Shown here: positions 42,128 through 53,576 of the stretch, in pieces
Layout: each line of letters starts with the position of its first letter
How positions within the stretch are numbered: position 1 is the first letter of the stretch
Translations under genes and position numbers: made by a program
The notes under the pieces: model-generated
What the model was told of the DNA's origin: nothing
Databases searched by the model: none
What the model saw: the letters and a program-made list of their open reading frames with translations, nothing else
Assembly: GCF_007096885.1 (NCBI RefSeq)
Contig: NZ_VJNO01000019.1
Location: 60,789-124,788, forward strand
DNA from: Streptomyces sp. 130
GTDB lineage: Bacteria; Actinomycetota; Actinomycetes; Streptomycetales; Streptomycetaceae
Reading direction: 5' to 3'
DNA: 64,000 nucleotides

Positions 42128-42358
42128 GTGAGCCGGCTGGTGTCCCCGCCGGCGCTCGACGGGCGCGAGTACGTCTGCCGGGTCCACGCACCGCCGGACG
42201 CCCTGCCCGCGGATCTGTTCCGGTGCGCCTTTCACCGCCACGACGACGGCCCGCACCCCCGTACGTCCGACCGCTTCGACGCGGCGCGGATCCGGCCGGT
42301 CGCGACGGGGGCCCGAACAGCGAGGGAGCCCGGCGGCCTGGGCCACCGGGCTCCGTGA
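42128..42358 (+). CDS. Small hypothetical protein
   Basis: A possible 76-residue protein. About 93% of the first 60 codons end in G or C, well above the flanking gaps, which supports real coding. The sequence is His/Arg-rich (VCRVHAPPDALPADLFRCAFHRHDDG) and not recognised. A GGGAAGGGGG stretch precedes the GTG. The last codons overlap the hairpin at 42325-42354, so the true end may have been altered. Confidence 0.35.
   Translation: MSRLVSPPALDGREYVCRVHAPPDALPADLFRCAFHRHDDGPHPRTSDRFDAARIRPVATGARTAREPGGLGHRAP
42325..42354 (-). terminator. Terminator after the PadR gene
   Basis: GGAGCCCGG (42325-42333) pairs with CCGGGCTCC (42346-42354), loop 12 nt, 23 bp past the PadR stop on the minus strand. 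Confidence 0.55.
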
Positions 42359-42377
42359 CACCGGCCCACGGCGGGGC

Positions 42378-42998
42378 TCAGTGCTCGTCGGCGAGGATGA
42401 GGTACAGCTTCTTGCGGGCTTCGTTGATGACGGCGACCGCCTTGTCGCGCTGGTCGGCCGAGCCGGTCTTCCAGACCTGGCCGAACGCCTCCATCAGAGC
42501 GAACCCGGCCTGCCTGACCTCGTTCACGCTCTCCCAGTCGACACCGCGCCCGGCCTCTTCCCAGGGCGCCTCGGGCCCGGTCTCGGCCTCGGTGCGGCCG
42601 GTGCCGGTGAGCGTGAACAGCTTCTTGCCGCCCTCGCTCGCGCTGGTGATCAGCCCCTCGTCCTCCAGCAGCTGAAGGGTCGGGTACACCGAGCCGGGGC
42701 TGGGCCGCCAGGCCCCGCCGCTGCGCTCGCCGATCTCCTGGATCATCTCGTACCCGTGCATCGGCCGGTCCTTGAGCAGCGCCAGGATCGAGGCGCGCAC
42801 ATCGCCGCGCCGCGCCCTCCCCCGGCCGCCGCCCCGATTCCGTCCGCCCCCGAAGGGCCCGCCGCCGAACGGCGGCCCGAACGGCCCGAAGGCCGCCCGC
42901 TGCCCCTCAAAACCACCCCGCTGCCCCTCGGGGCCGTACGGGCCGCGCCCGCGGCCATGCCCGTGTCCGTGTCCATGCTCGAATCCGTGTGAACGCAT
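42378..42998 (-). CDS. PadR-family regulator with His/Gly-rich N-terminal extension
   Basis: A 206-residue PadR regulator. Residues 1-65 are an unusual His/Gly/Arg-rich tail beginning MRSHGFEHGHGHGHGRGRG. The PadR winged helix starts near residue 68 (ASILALLKDRPMHGYEMIQEI...PSPGSVYPTLQLLEDEGLI). The His-rich tail recalls YqjI, the nickel-sensing PadR protein of E. coli, so metal sensing is worth considering. GAGGAG stands before the ATG. No target gene adjoins; autoregulation through the palindrome at 43059-43068 is likely. Confidence 0.9.
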   Translation of the reverse strand: MRSHGFEHGHGHGHGRGRGPYGPEGQRGGFEGQRAAFGPFGPPFGGGPFGGGRNRGGGRGRARRGDVRASILALLKDRPMHGYEMIQEIGERSGGAWRPSPGSVYPTLQLLEDEGLITSASEGGKKLFTLTGTGRTEAETGPEAPWEEAGRGVDWESVNEVRQAGFALMEAFGQVWKTGSADQRDKAVAVINEARKKLYLILADEH

Positions 42999-43058
42999 GA
43001 CGTACTCCTCTGCTTGCGTCGATCTATTACCTATCGCTGCACTGTCGCGATGCCTCAA

Positions 43059-43068
43059 CGATATATCG
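43059..43068. promoter_or_regulatory. Palindrome upstream of the PadR gene
   Basis: CGATATATCG, perfect 10-bp palindrome 61 bp upstream of the PadR start in an AT-rich patch. TTGAGG (-35) and a GATAGG/TAGGTAAT -10 region lie just downstream on the minus strand. Confidence 0.45.
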
Positions 43069-43245
43069 GAACAGATCGCATGACAACCCCGTCGAGCCTT
43101 CCCGGGCTCCGGAGTCCTGGAGTACGTGTGTGTGCGGGGCGCCCCCGCCCCGCACGAAGCCTGCGCCGTACGCGCCCGCACGAGCCCCGCGCCGTCCGCG
43201 CCCCGCTCGACGCCGCGGCGGCCCTACCGGGACGCGGCCCGGCCC

Positions 43246-44244
43246 TCAGCGCCCCCGCAGCCCCAGCAGGTACACCGCCGTCACCGCCACGCCCCGGTCC
43301 CCGTCCCGCGCCAGCTCCTCCAGCGCCCGCGTCGCCGTCGGGCCCGGGATGTCCGCCAGTGCCTGGGTAAGGCGGCGGCGGGCGGGCGCGTCGACGGCGG
43401 CGCCGGCGAGCCGGTCGACGACCGCGGAGGCGATCCGCTCGGCCGTCTCCGGAGCGGCGGCCAGCACCCCCAGGGCGTCGGCCGCGTCCACGTCCCGCAC
43501 CGCCTCCGCGACCATGTCGATGAGCGTCGGAATCGCCTCGGCCACCCCGCGCGCACCGAGCGCCGGCGCCGCGTACCGGCGTACCGCGGCATCGGGATGC
43601 CCGAGGGCGTCCCGCAGCAGCGCGCTCGCCGCCTCACCCGGGATCGCGGCGACCGCCCGCACCGCGCGGGCGCGCACCGCCGCGACGGGCGAGTCCAGGC
43701 CCTTCGCCAGCGGGCCGAGCCCGTCGCCCGCCCGCGCCAGGGCCCAGCGCAGCGCGCCGGCCACGCTGGGGTCCGGCTCACTCAGCACCGCCTCGGCCAG
43801 GGCCTCCGCCGGCACGGGCGCCTCGCCCGTCGAGGACAGCGCCGCCCGCTGACGGGTGCCCGGGCTCCCGTAGCCCAGGGCCTGGAGGAGGGCGACGGTA
43901 CGCAGGACCTCATCCCAGTCCCCGGGTTCCGCGGCACCGATCCGGCTCAGCCGCGTCAGCAGCTCCGTCTCGCTCGCGATCCGCTCCCGGGTCCGCCGGA
44001 CCAGGTCCTCCACGAGACCGGCCGGGCTGAAACCGGGATCGTCCAGGGCACGCCCCACTTCGCGCAGCGAGAGGCCCAGGGACCGCAGGCTCTCGATGTG
44101 GAAGACGCGCCGGACGTCCTCGCCGGAGTACTCCCGGTATCCGACGTCGTTGCGCCCCGTGGGCCGCACCAGTCCCAGCGACTCGTAGTGCCGGAGCATG
44201 CGCGCGCTGACCCCGGACCGCCGCGCCACCTCACCGATCAGCAC
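43246..44244 (-). CDS. MerR regulator fused to HEAT-like repeats
   Basis: A 332-residue protein. Residues 1-70 are a MerR DNA-binding domain (LIGEVARRSGVSARMLRHYESLGLV), followed by the dimerising helix to about 125. From about 140 on there are at least four HEAT-like helix pairs (SPVAAVRARAVRAVAAIP; HPDAAVRRYAAPALGA). The repeats replace the usual small effector domain, so the signal may be a protein or DNA structure. It starts 12 bp after the upstream HEAT gene stops; both probably answer to the MerR-type operator at 44957-44979. Confidence 0.85.
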   Translation of the reverse strand: MLIGEVARRSGVSARMLRHYESLGLVRPTGRNDVGYREYSGEDVRRVFHIESLRSLGLSLREVGRALDDPGFSPAGLVEDLVRRTRERIASETELLTRLSRIGAAEPGDWDEVLRTVALLQALGYGSPGTRQRAALSSTGEAPVPAEALAEAVLSEPDPSVAGALRWALARAGDGLGPLAKGLDSPVAAVRARAVRAVAAIPGEAASALLRDALGHPDAAVRRYAAPALGARGVAEAIPTLIDMVAEAVRDVDAADALGVLAAAPETAERIASAVVDRLAGAAVDAPARRRLTQALADIPGPTATRALEELARDGDRGVAVTAVYLLGLRGR

Positions 44245-44256
44245 CGTGCATCACCC

Positions 44257-44925
44257 TCACCTCTCCTGACCGTACGCCCCGAGGGCCACCCTCCGCTTCG
44301 CTTCCTCGATCGCGAGGTCGAACCCGGCGTCCGGGTCGCGCCGCAGCTCCTCGGTGGCGAGCGCGTGTTCGCGGACCCGGGGCTCGGGGTGCGCGGCGGC
44401 GGCGTCCAGCGCCGGTACGGCCGCCGCGCCGAGTGCGATCAGGGCCCGGCTGAGACTCAGCCGCGTCTCGCGTCCGCCGCGCCCGAGCTGCCCGGCCAGC
44501 ACGTCCGCGAGCGCGGGCGCCCCGTCCTCGGGCACGAGGGCGACCGCGGCCCGCCACGCGGCGCGTGCCACCTCGTCGTCGGGGTCGGTGAGCAGGGCCC
44601 GGGTGATCGCCGGCCAGGCCCGCCGGTCCCCGGTCTTGGACAGCGTGTGCAACGCCTGGCTTCGGGCCTGCGGGCGCTCGGAGCGGAGCTCGCCGACGAG
44701 CGCGGGGACCGTCAGGTCCCGCGGGTGCCGGGTGAGCGCCCAGGTCAGCATCTCCCGCACGGAGAAGTCGGGCTCGGTCGCGCACCGGTCCACGAGCCGG
44801 TCCACCAGCCGGGCGTCCGGCACCGATCCGACCGCCAGCGCGGTCCGCAACCGCACCGAAGCGTCACCGTGTTCCAGCCCGCGCACCGCACGCGCGACGG
44901 CCGTGTCCTCGTTCGCCGTGGTCAT
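44257..44925 (-). CDS. HEAT-repeat protein
   Basis: A 222-residue, all-helical HEAT-repeat protein (HGDASVRLRTALAVGSVPDARLV; LLTDPDDEVARAAWRAAVAL; HPEPRVREHALA). HEAT solenoids bind proteins or DNA; the DNA glycosylase AlkD has the same fold, but its catalytic residues are not evident here. GAGGAGG precedes the ATG. It is first in a two-gene unit with the MerR-HEAT regulator, and the two repeats may interact. Confidence 0.8.
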   Translation of the reverse strand: MTTANEDTAVARAVRGLEHGDASVRLRTALAVGSVPDARLVDRLVDRCATEPDFSVREMLTWALTRHPRDLTVPALVGELRSERPQARSQALHTLSKTGDRRAWPAITRALLTDPDDEVARAAWRAAVALVPEDGAPALADVLAGQLGRGGRETRLSLSRALIALGAAAVPALDAAAAHPEPRVREHALATEELRRDPDAGFDLAIEEAKRRVALGAYGQER

Positions 44926-44956
44926 CCGGACCACCTCCTCGCCGCCGAGTGAAGCG

Positions 44957-44979
44957 CTTGACACCGTGGCAAGGTCAAG
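44957..44979. promoter_or_regulatory. MerR-type operator upstream of the HEAT/MerR operon
   Basis: CTTGAC (44957-44962) and GTCAAG (44974-44979) are inverted about an 11-bp centre, 32 bp upstream of the HEAT gene start. On the minus strand it begins CTTGACC, so the dyad would cover a TTGACC -35 box and a long spacer, as in MerR-controlled promoters. Confidence 0.65.
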
Positions 44980-45056
44980 CCCGGAGAGGCCCTGAGGGGC
45001 CACCGGTCCGCGATTGGCCTTGGTCCCCGGCCCGGGCGGAGCCCTACGGTCGGCCT

Positions 45057-45875
45057 ATGAGGATTCGCACCGTGGACGCGTTCACCGACCGCCCCTTCAC
45101 CGGCAACCCCGCCGGTGTCCTGCTGTTCGGCCCCGAGGGCTTCCCCGAGGACGCCTTCCTCCAGCGGGTCGCCGCCGAACTGAACCTCTCCGAGACCGCG
45201 TTCGCCCATCCAGTGCCGCCGGGCGGCGACGCGGACTGGGCGCTGCGGTGGTTCACGCCGGTCACCGAGGTGGACATGTGCGGCCACGCCACCCTGGCCA
45301 CGGCCCACGTCCTGCACACCACGGGCGCCGCGACCGGCACGGTCCGCTTCGCCGCCCGGTGCGGCACGCTGACGTCGGCCGCCCACCCGGACGGTTCGCT
45401 CACGCTCGACTTCCCGACCGCCCCGCTGACGCCCGAGCCCGCCCCGGACGGTCTCGCCGAGGCCCTGGGCGCGGAGCCGCTGTCCGTGCACGACACGGGC
45501 GCGCAGGTCGGGGACCTGCTGGTGGAGCTGCGGGACGAGGCGACCGTACGGGGCCTGGCCCCGGACTTCGCGGCGCTGGCCGCGCTCTCGCGGCGCGGCG
45601 TCATCGCCACGGCCGCCGCCACGCCGGCGCGTGCGTACGACTACGTCTCGCGCGGCTTCTTCCCGGCCGTGGGCATCGACGAGGACCCGGTGACCGGCAG
45701 CGCGCACACCGCTCTGGCCCCGTTCTGGTCGGCCCGGCTCGGCCGCGACCGGCTGACCGGGCTGCAGGTCTCCGCCCGCTCCGGTCTCGTCCACACCTCG
45801 CTGCGCGGCGCGCGCACCCTGCTGACGGGCCGCGCGGTCACGGTGCTGGACGGCGAACTGCTCGTCGGCCCGTGA
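45057..45875 (+). CDS. PhzF-family isomerase-like protein
   Basis: A 272-residue protein of the PhzF/DapF-fold family: RIRTVDAFTDRPFTGNPAGV at the start, the catalytic Glu in ELNLSETAF (about residue 46), RWFTPVTEVDMCGHATLA, and GIDEDPVTGSAHTALAPFW in the second half. Despite the name, most PhzF-like proteins are not phenazine enzymes; no other phenazine core gene lies near. No ribosome-binding site stands before the ATG; TACGGT 8 bp upstream could be a -10 of a leaderless mRNA. Confidence 0.9.
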   Translation: MRIRTVDAFTDRPFTGNPAGVLLFGPEGFPEDAFLQRVAAELNLSETAFAHPVPPGGDADWALRWFTPVTEVDMCGHATLATAHVLHTTGAATGTVRFAARCGTLTSAAHPDGSLTLDFPTAPLTPEPAPDGLAEALGAEPLSVHDTGAQVGDLLVELRDEATVRGLAPDFAALAALSRRGVIATAAATPARAYDYVSRGFFPAVGIDEDPVTGSAHTALAPFWSARLGRDRLTGLQVSARSGLVHTSLRGARTLLTGRAVTVLDGELLVGP

Positions 45876-45885
45876 CCCGGGGGGC

Positions 45886-46665
45886 TCACGGCGTGGGCAG
45901 CCAGCCCACCTTCCCGGCGAGCAGCGCGTAACCGACGAACGCGCCGATGTCCAGGAGCGCGTGCGCCGCGACGAGCGGGCCCACCCGCTGCCAGCGCCGG
46001 TACAGCAGCACGAAGACGACGCCCATCACCATGTTGCCGATGAACCCGCCGACGCCCTGGTAGAGGTGGTACGAGCCGCGCAGCACCGAGCTCGCCAGCA
46101 GCGCCGCCGTCGGCGTCCAGCCCAGCTGCCCCAGCCGGCGCAGCAGGTATCCGACGACGATCACTTCCTCCAGTACGGCGTTCTGGAGGGCCGACAGGAT
46201 GAGCACGGGGAACTTCCACCACACGTCGGGCAGTGACTCCGGGACGACGGTGAGGTTGAAGCCCGCCGCCCTGGCCACCAGGTAGAAGGCCAGCCCGGCA
46301 CTGCCGATGCCCGCCGCGACGACCGCGCCCCGTGCCACGTCCTGCCCGGGCCGGGTGCGGTCGAAGCCGAGGACCCGCAGCCCGGCCCCTTCGCGGATGA
46401 GCAGATGCGCGACGAGTGCGACGGGCACCAGCGCGGTCGTGATGCCGAAGAGCTGCCAGGCGAGATCCAGCCAGGGGCGGCCCGGGGCGGCCGAGCTGTT
46501 GAGGGTCGCCGCCTGATCCTTCAACCCCCCTGGTTTCGTCAGTGATCCGACAAAGCTGATGAGGGCGGACACACCACTCGCCCCCAGCGAGAGGGCCAGG
46601 ACCAGCACCGTCTCGGACCGGAGAATCCGTCGTGACACGGTCTCCTGGGGAAAAGAATCAGCCAC
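45886..46665 (-). CDS. CPBP-family intramembrane metalloprotease
   Basis: A 259-residue membrane protein of the CPBP/Abi family with about seven hydrophobic segments. Catalytic motifs are LEEVIVVGYLLRRL (the EE pair; the usual Arg of EExxxR is Val), a His in SVLRGSYHLYQG, and a last His in VAAHALLDIG. These resemble Rce1/MroQ-type proteases; roles in peptide processing or bacteriocin immunity are known for the family. GTG at 46665 has GGAGG 8 nt upstream. Convergent with the PhzF-like gene, 10 bp apart. Confidence 0.83.
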   Translation of the reverse strand: MADSFPQETVSRRILRSETVLVLALSLGASGVSALISFVGSLTKPGGLKDQAATLNSSAAPGRPWLDLAWQLFGITTALVPVALVAHLLIREGAGLRVLGFDRTRPGQDVARGAVVAAGIGSAGLAFYLVARAAGFNLTVVPESLPDVWWKFPVLILSALQNAVLEEVIVVGYLLRRLGQLGWTPTAALLASSVLRGSYHLYQGVGGFIGNMVMGVVFVLLYRRWQRVGPLVAAHALLDIGAFVGYALLAGKVGWLPTP

Positions 46666-47085
46666 GCGCCCCGCCTCCACCTGTACACCTGCCCTCAGTT
46701 GTGCGTTCGTGTCCCACGCCCCTCGCCACCCCGCCGGGGCCTCGAACGCAGGCACGAAGATCATGCGCGACCGGTCGGGGGACGAGCGCCATTGCCGATG
46801 GCGTGGTCCCCCTTTTCCTCGTACGTCCTCAAGGAGGGGCACCACCGGCATGGGAGGTCACAGCTTGCCCGATGACCGCGCGGCGACCGGAGGCGGGGAC
46901 CGCCCGCCGCACCGCCGGCGGACGCGGCCATCGACGGACGGGGCGGACCGGGCCGAGCGGTCGGGTCGGAGGCGGACAGCGGGGAACCGGACGAGACAGC
47001 GGAAAACCAGGAGGTGATGACGGCGTGCCAGGCGCCCGCGCGGCCGGCGGGCGGGCGCGGCCGGCCGCGGCGGACCGGCCGGCCG
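46666..47085. other. Intergenic region with no supported gene
   Basis: About 420 bp. Open frames exist on the plus strand (for example from 46850) but give Arg-rich, low-complexity products without GC-third bias clearly above background. An AGGAGG-TGATGA near 47008 is not followed by a credible gene. Confidence 0.5.
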
Positions 47086-48591
47086 TCAGGGCGCCGGGAT
47101 GCCCGCCGGCCAGGTGTGCACCGGGTCGCCGCCCTGCATCAGCTCGCCGTAGCGCCGGGTCATCGCGGCGAGCGCGGCGCCCCGGTCCAGGCCGGCCTCG
47201 CGCGCCCGGTGGTAGGTGTCCGCCTGCCAGGACGCGCCGTTCGTCCGCCGCTTGCAGCGCCCCTCGATGATCCCGAGGTAGTGGTCCCGGTCCGCCGGCT
47301 CGATGTTCCAGCCGTCGAGCCCGGCGGCGGCGAGCGGCAGCAGCTCGTCGCGCACCAGCTTCGTCACCGGCACCCGGGTCAGCCCGCCGGAACGGCCGGG
47401 CCGGGGCCACAGCAGCTCGGCCTCGATGCCGTGGCGGCACGCGGTCTCGAAGTTCTCCGCGGCGGCGGAGAACGGCATCCGGGTCCACACCGGACGCGAC
47501 TCGTCCGCCAGCGCCCGCACCAGGCCGTAGTAGAGCGCGGTGTTGGCGATGACGTCGGCGACGGTCGGGCCCGCGGGCAGCACCCGGTTCTCCACGCGCA
47601 GGTGCGGGACGCCGTCGGCGATCCCGTACACCGGGCGGTTCCACCGGTAGACCGTGCCGTTGTGGAGGACCAGCTCCTTCAGCTGGGGCACCCCGCCGTC
47701 GGCGAGGACGCGCAGGGGCTCCTCCTCGTCGCAGATGGGCAGGAGCGGCGGGAAGTACCGCAGGTTCTCCTCGAAGAGCTCCTCGACCGAGCCGACCCAC
47801 TTCTCCCCGAACCAGGTCCTGGGCCGCACGCCCTGGTTGCGCAGTTCGGGCGGCCGGGTGTCCGTGGCCTGCTCGAACAGCGGTGGGCGCGACTCCCGCC
47901 ACACCTCCCGGCCGAAGAGGAACGGCGAGTTGGCGCCCAGGGCCACCTGGACGGCGGCGACGGCCTGCGCCGCGTTCCACACGTCGGCGAAGCGTTCCGG
48001 AGTGACCTGGAGATGCAGCTGCAGCGAGGTGCAGGCCGCCTCCGGGGTGATCGAACCGGCGGTGGCGACCAGCCGCTCCACGCCTTCGATATCGAGCGAG
48101 AAACTCTCGCCGCGCGCCGCCAGCATTTGATCGTTCAGGAGGGTGTAGCGGTCGACGTCGGAGAGATTGGACCGGACCATGTCGGCACGGCCGAGCGTCG
48201 GCAGGATTCCGATCATCATGATCCCGGCGTCGACTTCCCCGGCCTTCCGGTCGGCATATCCGAGCCCGGCCCGCAGCTCCTCGGCCAACTGATCCAATAC
48301 ACGCCCCGACAGATGATGAGGGACTATGTTCACCTCAAGATTGAACATCGCCAGTTCCGTCTGGAAATCGTGACTCGCGATGCGCTCCAGCACCTGCCCA
48401 TTCAACATCTTCGGCATGGCGTCGGCGCCCGTGAGATTGAGTTCGATCTCCATGCCCATGAGGTTGCGCGGCCGGTCGAACCGCCGCTCGGCCAGGAGCC
48501 CGGACAGCGCCTCCAGGCACTGCTGCAGTTTCTTCCGGTACCTCTGCCGGTCGGACAGGTCAAAGGCGCCCGCGACGACCTTCTCCCCCAT
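47086..48591 (-). CDS. Glutamate-cysteine ligase family (GCS2-type carboxylate-amine ligase)
   Basis: A 501-residue ATP-dependent ligase of the GCS2 family. Typical segments are RNLMGMEIELNL at about 43-54 (metal-binding glutamates), FNLEVNIVPH, SLQLHLQV, and PHLRVENRVLPAGPTVADVIAN. Members join glutamate or a similar acid to cysteine or another amine. Streptomyces make mycothiol, not glutathione, so the real substrate is open. GAGGAGG lies before the ATG at 48591. No ergothioneine (egt) genes adjoin. Confidence 0.85.
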   Translation of the reverse strand: MGEKVVAGAFDLSDRQRYRKKLQQCLEALSGLLAERRFDRPRNLMGMEIELNLTGADAMPKMLNGQVLERIASHDFQTELAMFNLEVNIVPHHLSGRVLDQLAEELRAGLGYADRKAGEVDAGIMMIGILPTLGRADMVRSNLSDVDRYTLLNDQMLAARGESFSLDIEGVERLVATAGSITPEAACTSLQLHLQVTPERFADVWNAAQAVAAVQVALGANSPFLFGREVWRESRPPLFEQATDTRPPELRNQGVRPRTWFGEKWVGSVEELFEENLRYFPPLLPICDEEEPLRVLADGGVPQLKELVLHNGTVYRWNRPVYGIADGVPHLRVENRVLPAGPTVADVIANTALYYGLVRALADESRPVWTRMPFSAAAENFETACRHGIEAELLWPRPGRSGGLTRVPVTKLVRDELLPLAAAGLDGWNIEPADRDHYLGIIEGRCKRRTNGASWQADTYHRAREAGLDRGAALAAMTRRYGELMQGGDPVHTWPAGIPAP

Positions 48592-49071
48592 CGAAGTGTC
48601 CTCCTCACATGGCCGGCACGCGGCCCGGGCCGCCCGCATCACGATCGATAATGCCCGCAGGACGTGATCCGTAACGCCCCGCGGACGGCGCACACACGCT
48701 AATCTGAGCGCCGGGGCCGCGGGCACATTCACTCGGCATGACGCACCGGGCCGTTTCCCCGTACGGCGGGCTCGTAAAGCCCCGACGGGTTTCGGCCGAC
48801 CGCAGCGCGGGAAAAACCCGAGGCGGCGGCTGCGCCGCTCGCGCCGAATCAGCATGATCTCCGCATAATAAAGTCCGGATACCGCCTTGCCGGCAATAGC
48901 CGTGGCGGCTAGTGGAAACACCGCGTGAACACGTGTCGTATAAACTCCGCGGACGAGGCAGAGAGTTGACGCACCGGCTCAGTCACCGGCCTCCTCTGGC
49001 CCCGCACGCCGACAACGCCGTCCGCACCCGCCCGCGCACCACCGTGTCTCCGAAGTGAGAGGCGACCCAAT
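48592..49071. other. Divergent promoter region
   Basis: About 480 bp between the ligase and the 49072 gene, with an AT-richer patch (48840-48950) that likely holds promoters. No gene is convincing. Confidence 0.5.
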
Positions 49072-49668
49072 ATGCCGCTGCATGTTCCCCCGGCCCCCGC
49101 GCCCGCGCTGCGCAGCGTTCTCGCGGCGCTCGGTTCACCGACCGCCGTCCGCGAGGCCCGCACGCCCGCCCTGCGGTCCGCCCAGGGACCCCTGAGCCCC
49201 GAACACCCGCTCCCCGTCCATGTGCTGGGCGTCGCCCCGGGCGATGTCGCACCCGCCACCCGGCTCGCCGCCTGGCGCTTCCAGATCCGCAGCGCGGAGC
49301 GGGCGGTGGCGGCGGCGGACACCATGCTCACCGCGGACGGCTGGGCCTTCTCGCACTTCTTCGAGGGCCCGTACATCGCCTCGACGGAGCTGGCGCTGCG
49401 CCAGGCGGAGGGGATGAGCGGCCCCTACCAGCCGAGGCTGCTGTCCATCCCCGACCTCTACATGCTGGCCCTGTGGCTGCACGGCGACCCCACGGCGGAC
49501 GCCTCCTGCGGCGCACCCGGCCCGGACGACGTGCTCGTACCGCTGTCCCCGGCGCCTCCCGGCTTCGCCGCCCACCGGCCGCACCGGGCCGCCGACCTGC
49601 TGCCGGTGATCACCACCCGCATCACCCCCGGCCCCGGCCCGCTGCTGGGCTCGCCGGCCCCGGCCTGA
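49072..49668 (+). CDS. Conserved hypothetical protein
   Basis: A 198-residue protein I do not recognise. It has a Pro/Ala-rich start, then a conserved-looking helical core (RLAAWRFQIRSAERAVAAADTMLTADGWAFSHFFEGPYIASTELALRQAEG) and IPDLYMLALWLHGD. No signal peptide or membrane segment. Codon use is fully typical of the genome. A 20-bp stem terminator follows at once. Confidence 0.7.
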   Translation: MPLHVPPAPAPALRSVLAALGSPTAVREARTPALRSAQGPLSPEHPLPVHVLGVAPGDVAPATRLAAWRFQIRSAERAVAAADTMLTADGWAFSHFFEGPYIASTELALRQAEGMSGPYQPRLLSIPDLYMLALWLHGDPTADASCGAPGPDDVLVPLSPAPPGFAAHRPHRAADLLPVITTRITPGPGPLLGSPAPA

Positions 49669-49682
49669 GGCCCGCGGCCTCC

Positions 49683-49738
49683 CGTCCGCGTGCGGTGCCC
49701 CGTCGCCCCTTCCGGCGGCGGGGCACCGCACGCGGACG
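49683..49738 (+). terminator. Very strong terminator hairpin
   Basis: A perfect 20-bp stem (49683-49702 with 49719-49738) around a 16-nt loop that itself can pair further, 15 bp after the stop of the hypothetical gene. Confidence 0.8.
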
Positions 49739-49989
49739 CGCGTACGACACCCCGCCCATCCGGACTAGCCCCATCCGGCTACCCCTAACCCCCCGAAATG
49801 ACAGTGCAGTTGAGCTGAACCGTCCGGGTGGGTGACGCGTCATGGGAGGAGTGGAAGCGCTGCGGCGAAATCCCTGCGGATTGTCGCCCGTGGGGCAACA
49901 CTGGGATGCGACCGATCGACACGGGGGCGGTCATGAACACCTCGTCACACCGCAGGCCACTCAACTCGACGCAGCGAAAGAACCCATCC

Positions 49990-50196
49990 ATGTGCCAGCA
50001 TCAGCCACCCTGCCCGACAGCCGACTCAGCCGACCGGGAAGCCGCCCGCCAGGTGGCCCACCACCCGGAGCAGGGCTGGAGCCTGCTGTGCAACGGCGTC
50101 CTGCTCTTCGAGGACACCGGTGAGCTGCTTCCGGACGGGCAGATCATCGCCCCGCACAGGCCCCTGGCGGCAAGCCGGGTGGTCAAGGCCGCCTGA
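49990..50196 (+). CDS. DUF5999 small protein
   Basis: A 68-residue actinobacterial protein of the DUF5999 type: it begins MCQHQPPCP with Cys/His spacing that could bind zinc, then HHPEQGWSLLCNGVLLFEDTGELLPDG. ATG at 49990 matches the family start; ATG at 49933 is in frame and would add 19 residues. Function is unknown. The 320 bp before it hold the strong terminator and its promoter region. Confidence 0.8.
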   Translation: MCQHQPPCPTADSADREAARQVAHHPEQGWSLLCNGVLLFEDTGELLPDGQIIAPHRPLAASRVVKAA

Positions 50197-50214
50197 GCGG
50201 CCCGGTACGGAAAA

Positions 50215-50247
50215 GGGGCCGGCCGGAGAAGTCTCCGCACCGGCCCC
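50215..50247. terminator. Bidirectional terminator between DUF5999 and gcvP
   Basis: GGGGCCGG (50215-50222) pairs with CCGGCCCC (50240-50247); the loop contains an inner GGAGA/TCTCC stem. An A-run at 50211-50214 gives a short T-run for the minus strand. Confidence 0.7.
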
Positions 50248-50283
50248 GACGCGTGTCCGCGTCACACCGCTTCGCTCACCCGA

Positions 50284-53169
<2,886 letters not shown>

Positions 53170-53231
53170 GGTGGAGGCCTCCTGGTCTGTCACGACCTGC
53201 GAGGGGCACCGCGGCGCCGGGTGCCCTGACG

Positions 53232-53455
53232 GCCTCCCCCTCTGTCATCTCAACCTGAGAGCTTCACCGGCACCACACGGGCGCCGGCTTTCACCGTCGG
53301 TGAGGGAGAGGCTCCGTACGGCCCATCGGCCGCGCACAACCCGCCCTGCTTTCCAGAGTGACCTCGTCCGTGCGGTACGGGGGCCTGAGAGATTCCGGGG
53401 AGGATTTGCTCCTTCGGCGTCCTCCGGATCGGCTCCGGACGACTCTCCCGCACGG
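53232..53455 (-). ncRNA. Tandem glycine riboswitch upstream of gcvP
   Basis: On the minus strand the leader carries two glycine aptamers. Aptamer 1 (about 53455-53345) has GCCGAAGGAGCAA, GGAATCTCTCAGGC and CACTCTGGAAAGCAGG, all hallmark pieces. Aptamer 2 (about 53330-53232) has GCCGATG, GACGGTGAAAGCCGG, GAAGCTCTCAGGTTGAGATGACAGAGGGGGA. It ends about 60 bp before the gcvP start. Glycine binding should switch on gcvP expression, as for known glycine riboswitches. Confidence 0.92.
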
Positions 53456-53576
53456 GGTCAGCAGCCATGACCAGACTACCAGCGGGGTACAGGACGGGAA
53501 TTCTCGAGTGGCCAAGACCATGGAACTGCATTTCTGTAGTCCCTGTGGACCAGCCGCGACCCGTGTGGGAGGGACC

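Noticed and set aside
45057..45875. Phenazine cluster marked by the PhzF-like gene
   Set aside because: No phzA/B/D/E/G genes are nearby, and PhzF-like proteins are common outside phenazine pathways.
46850..47017. Small plus-strand protein before the glutamate-cysteine ligase gene
   Set aside because: Arg-rich low-complexity product, weak third-position bias, no ribosome-binding site.
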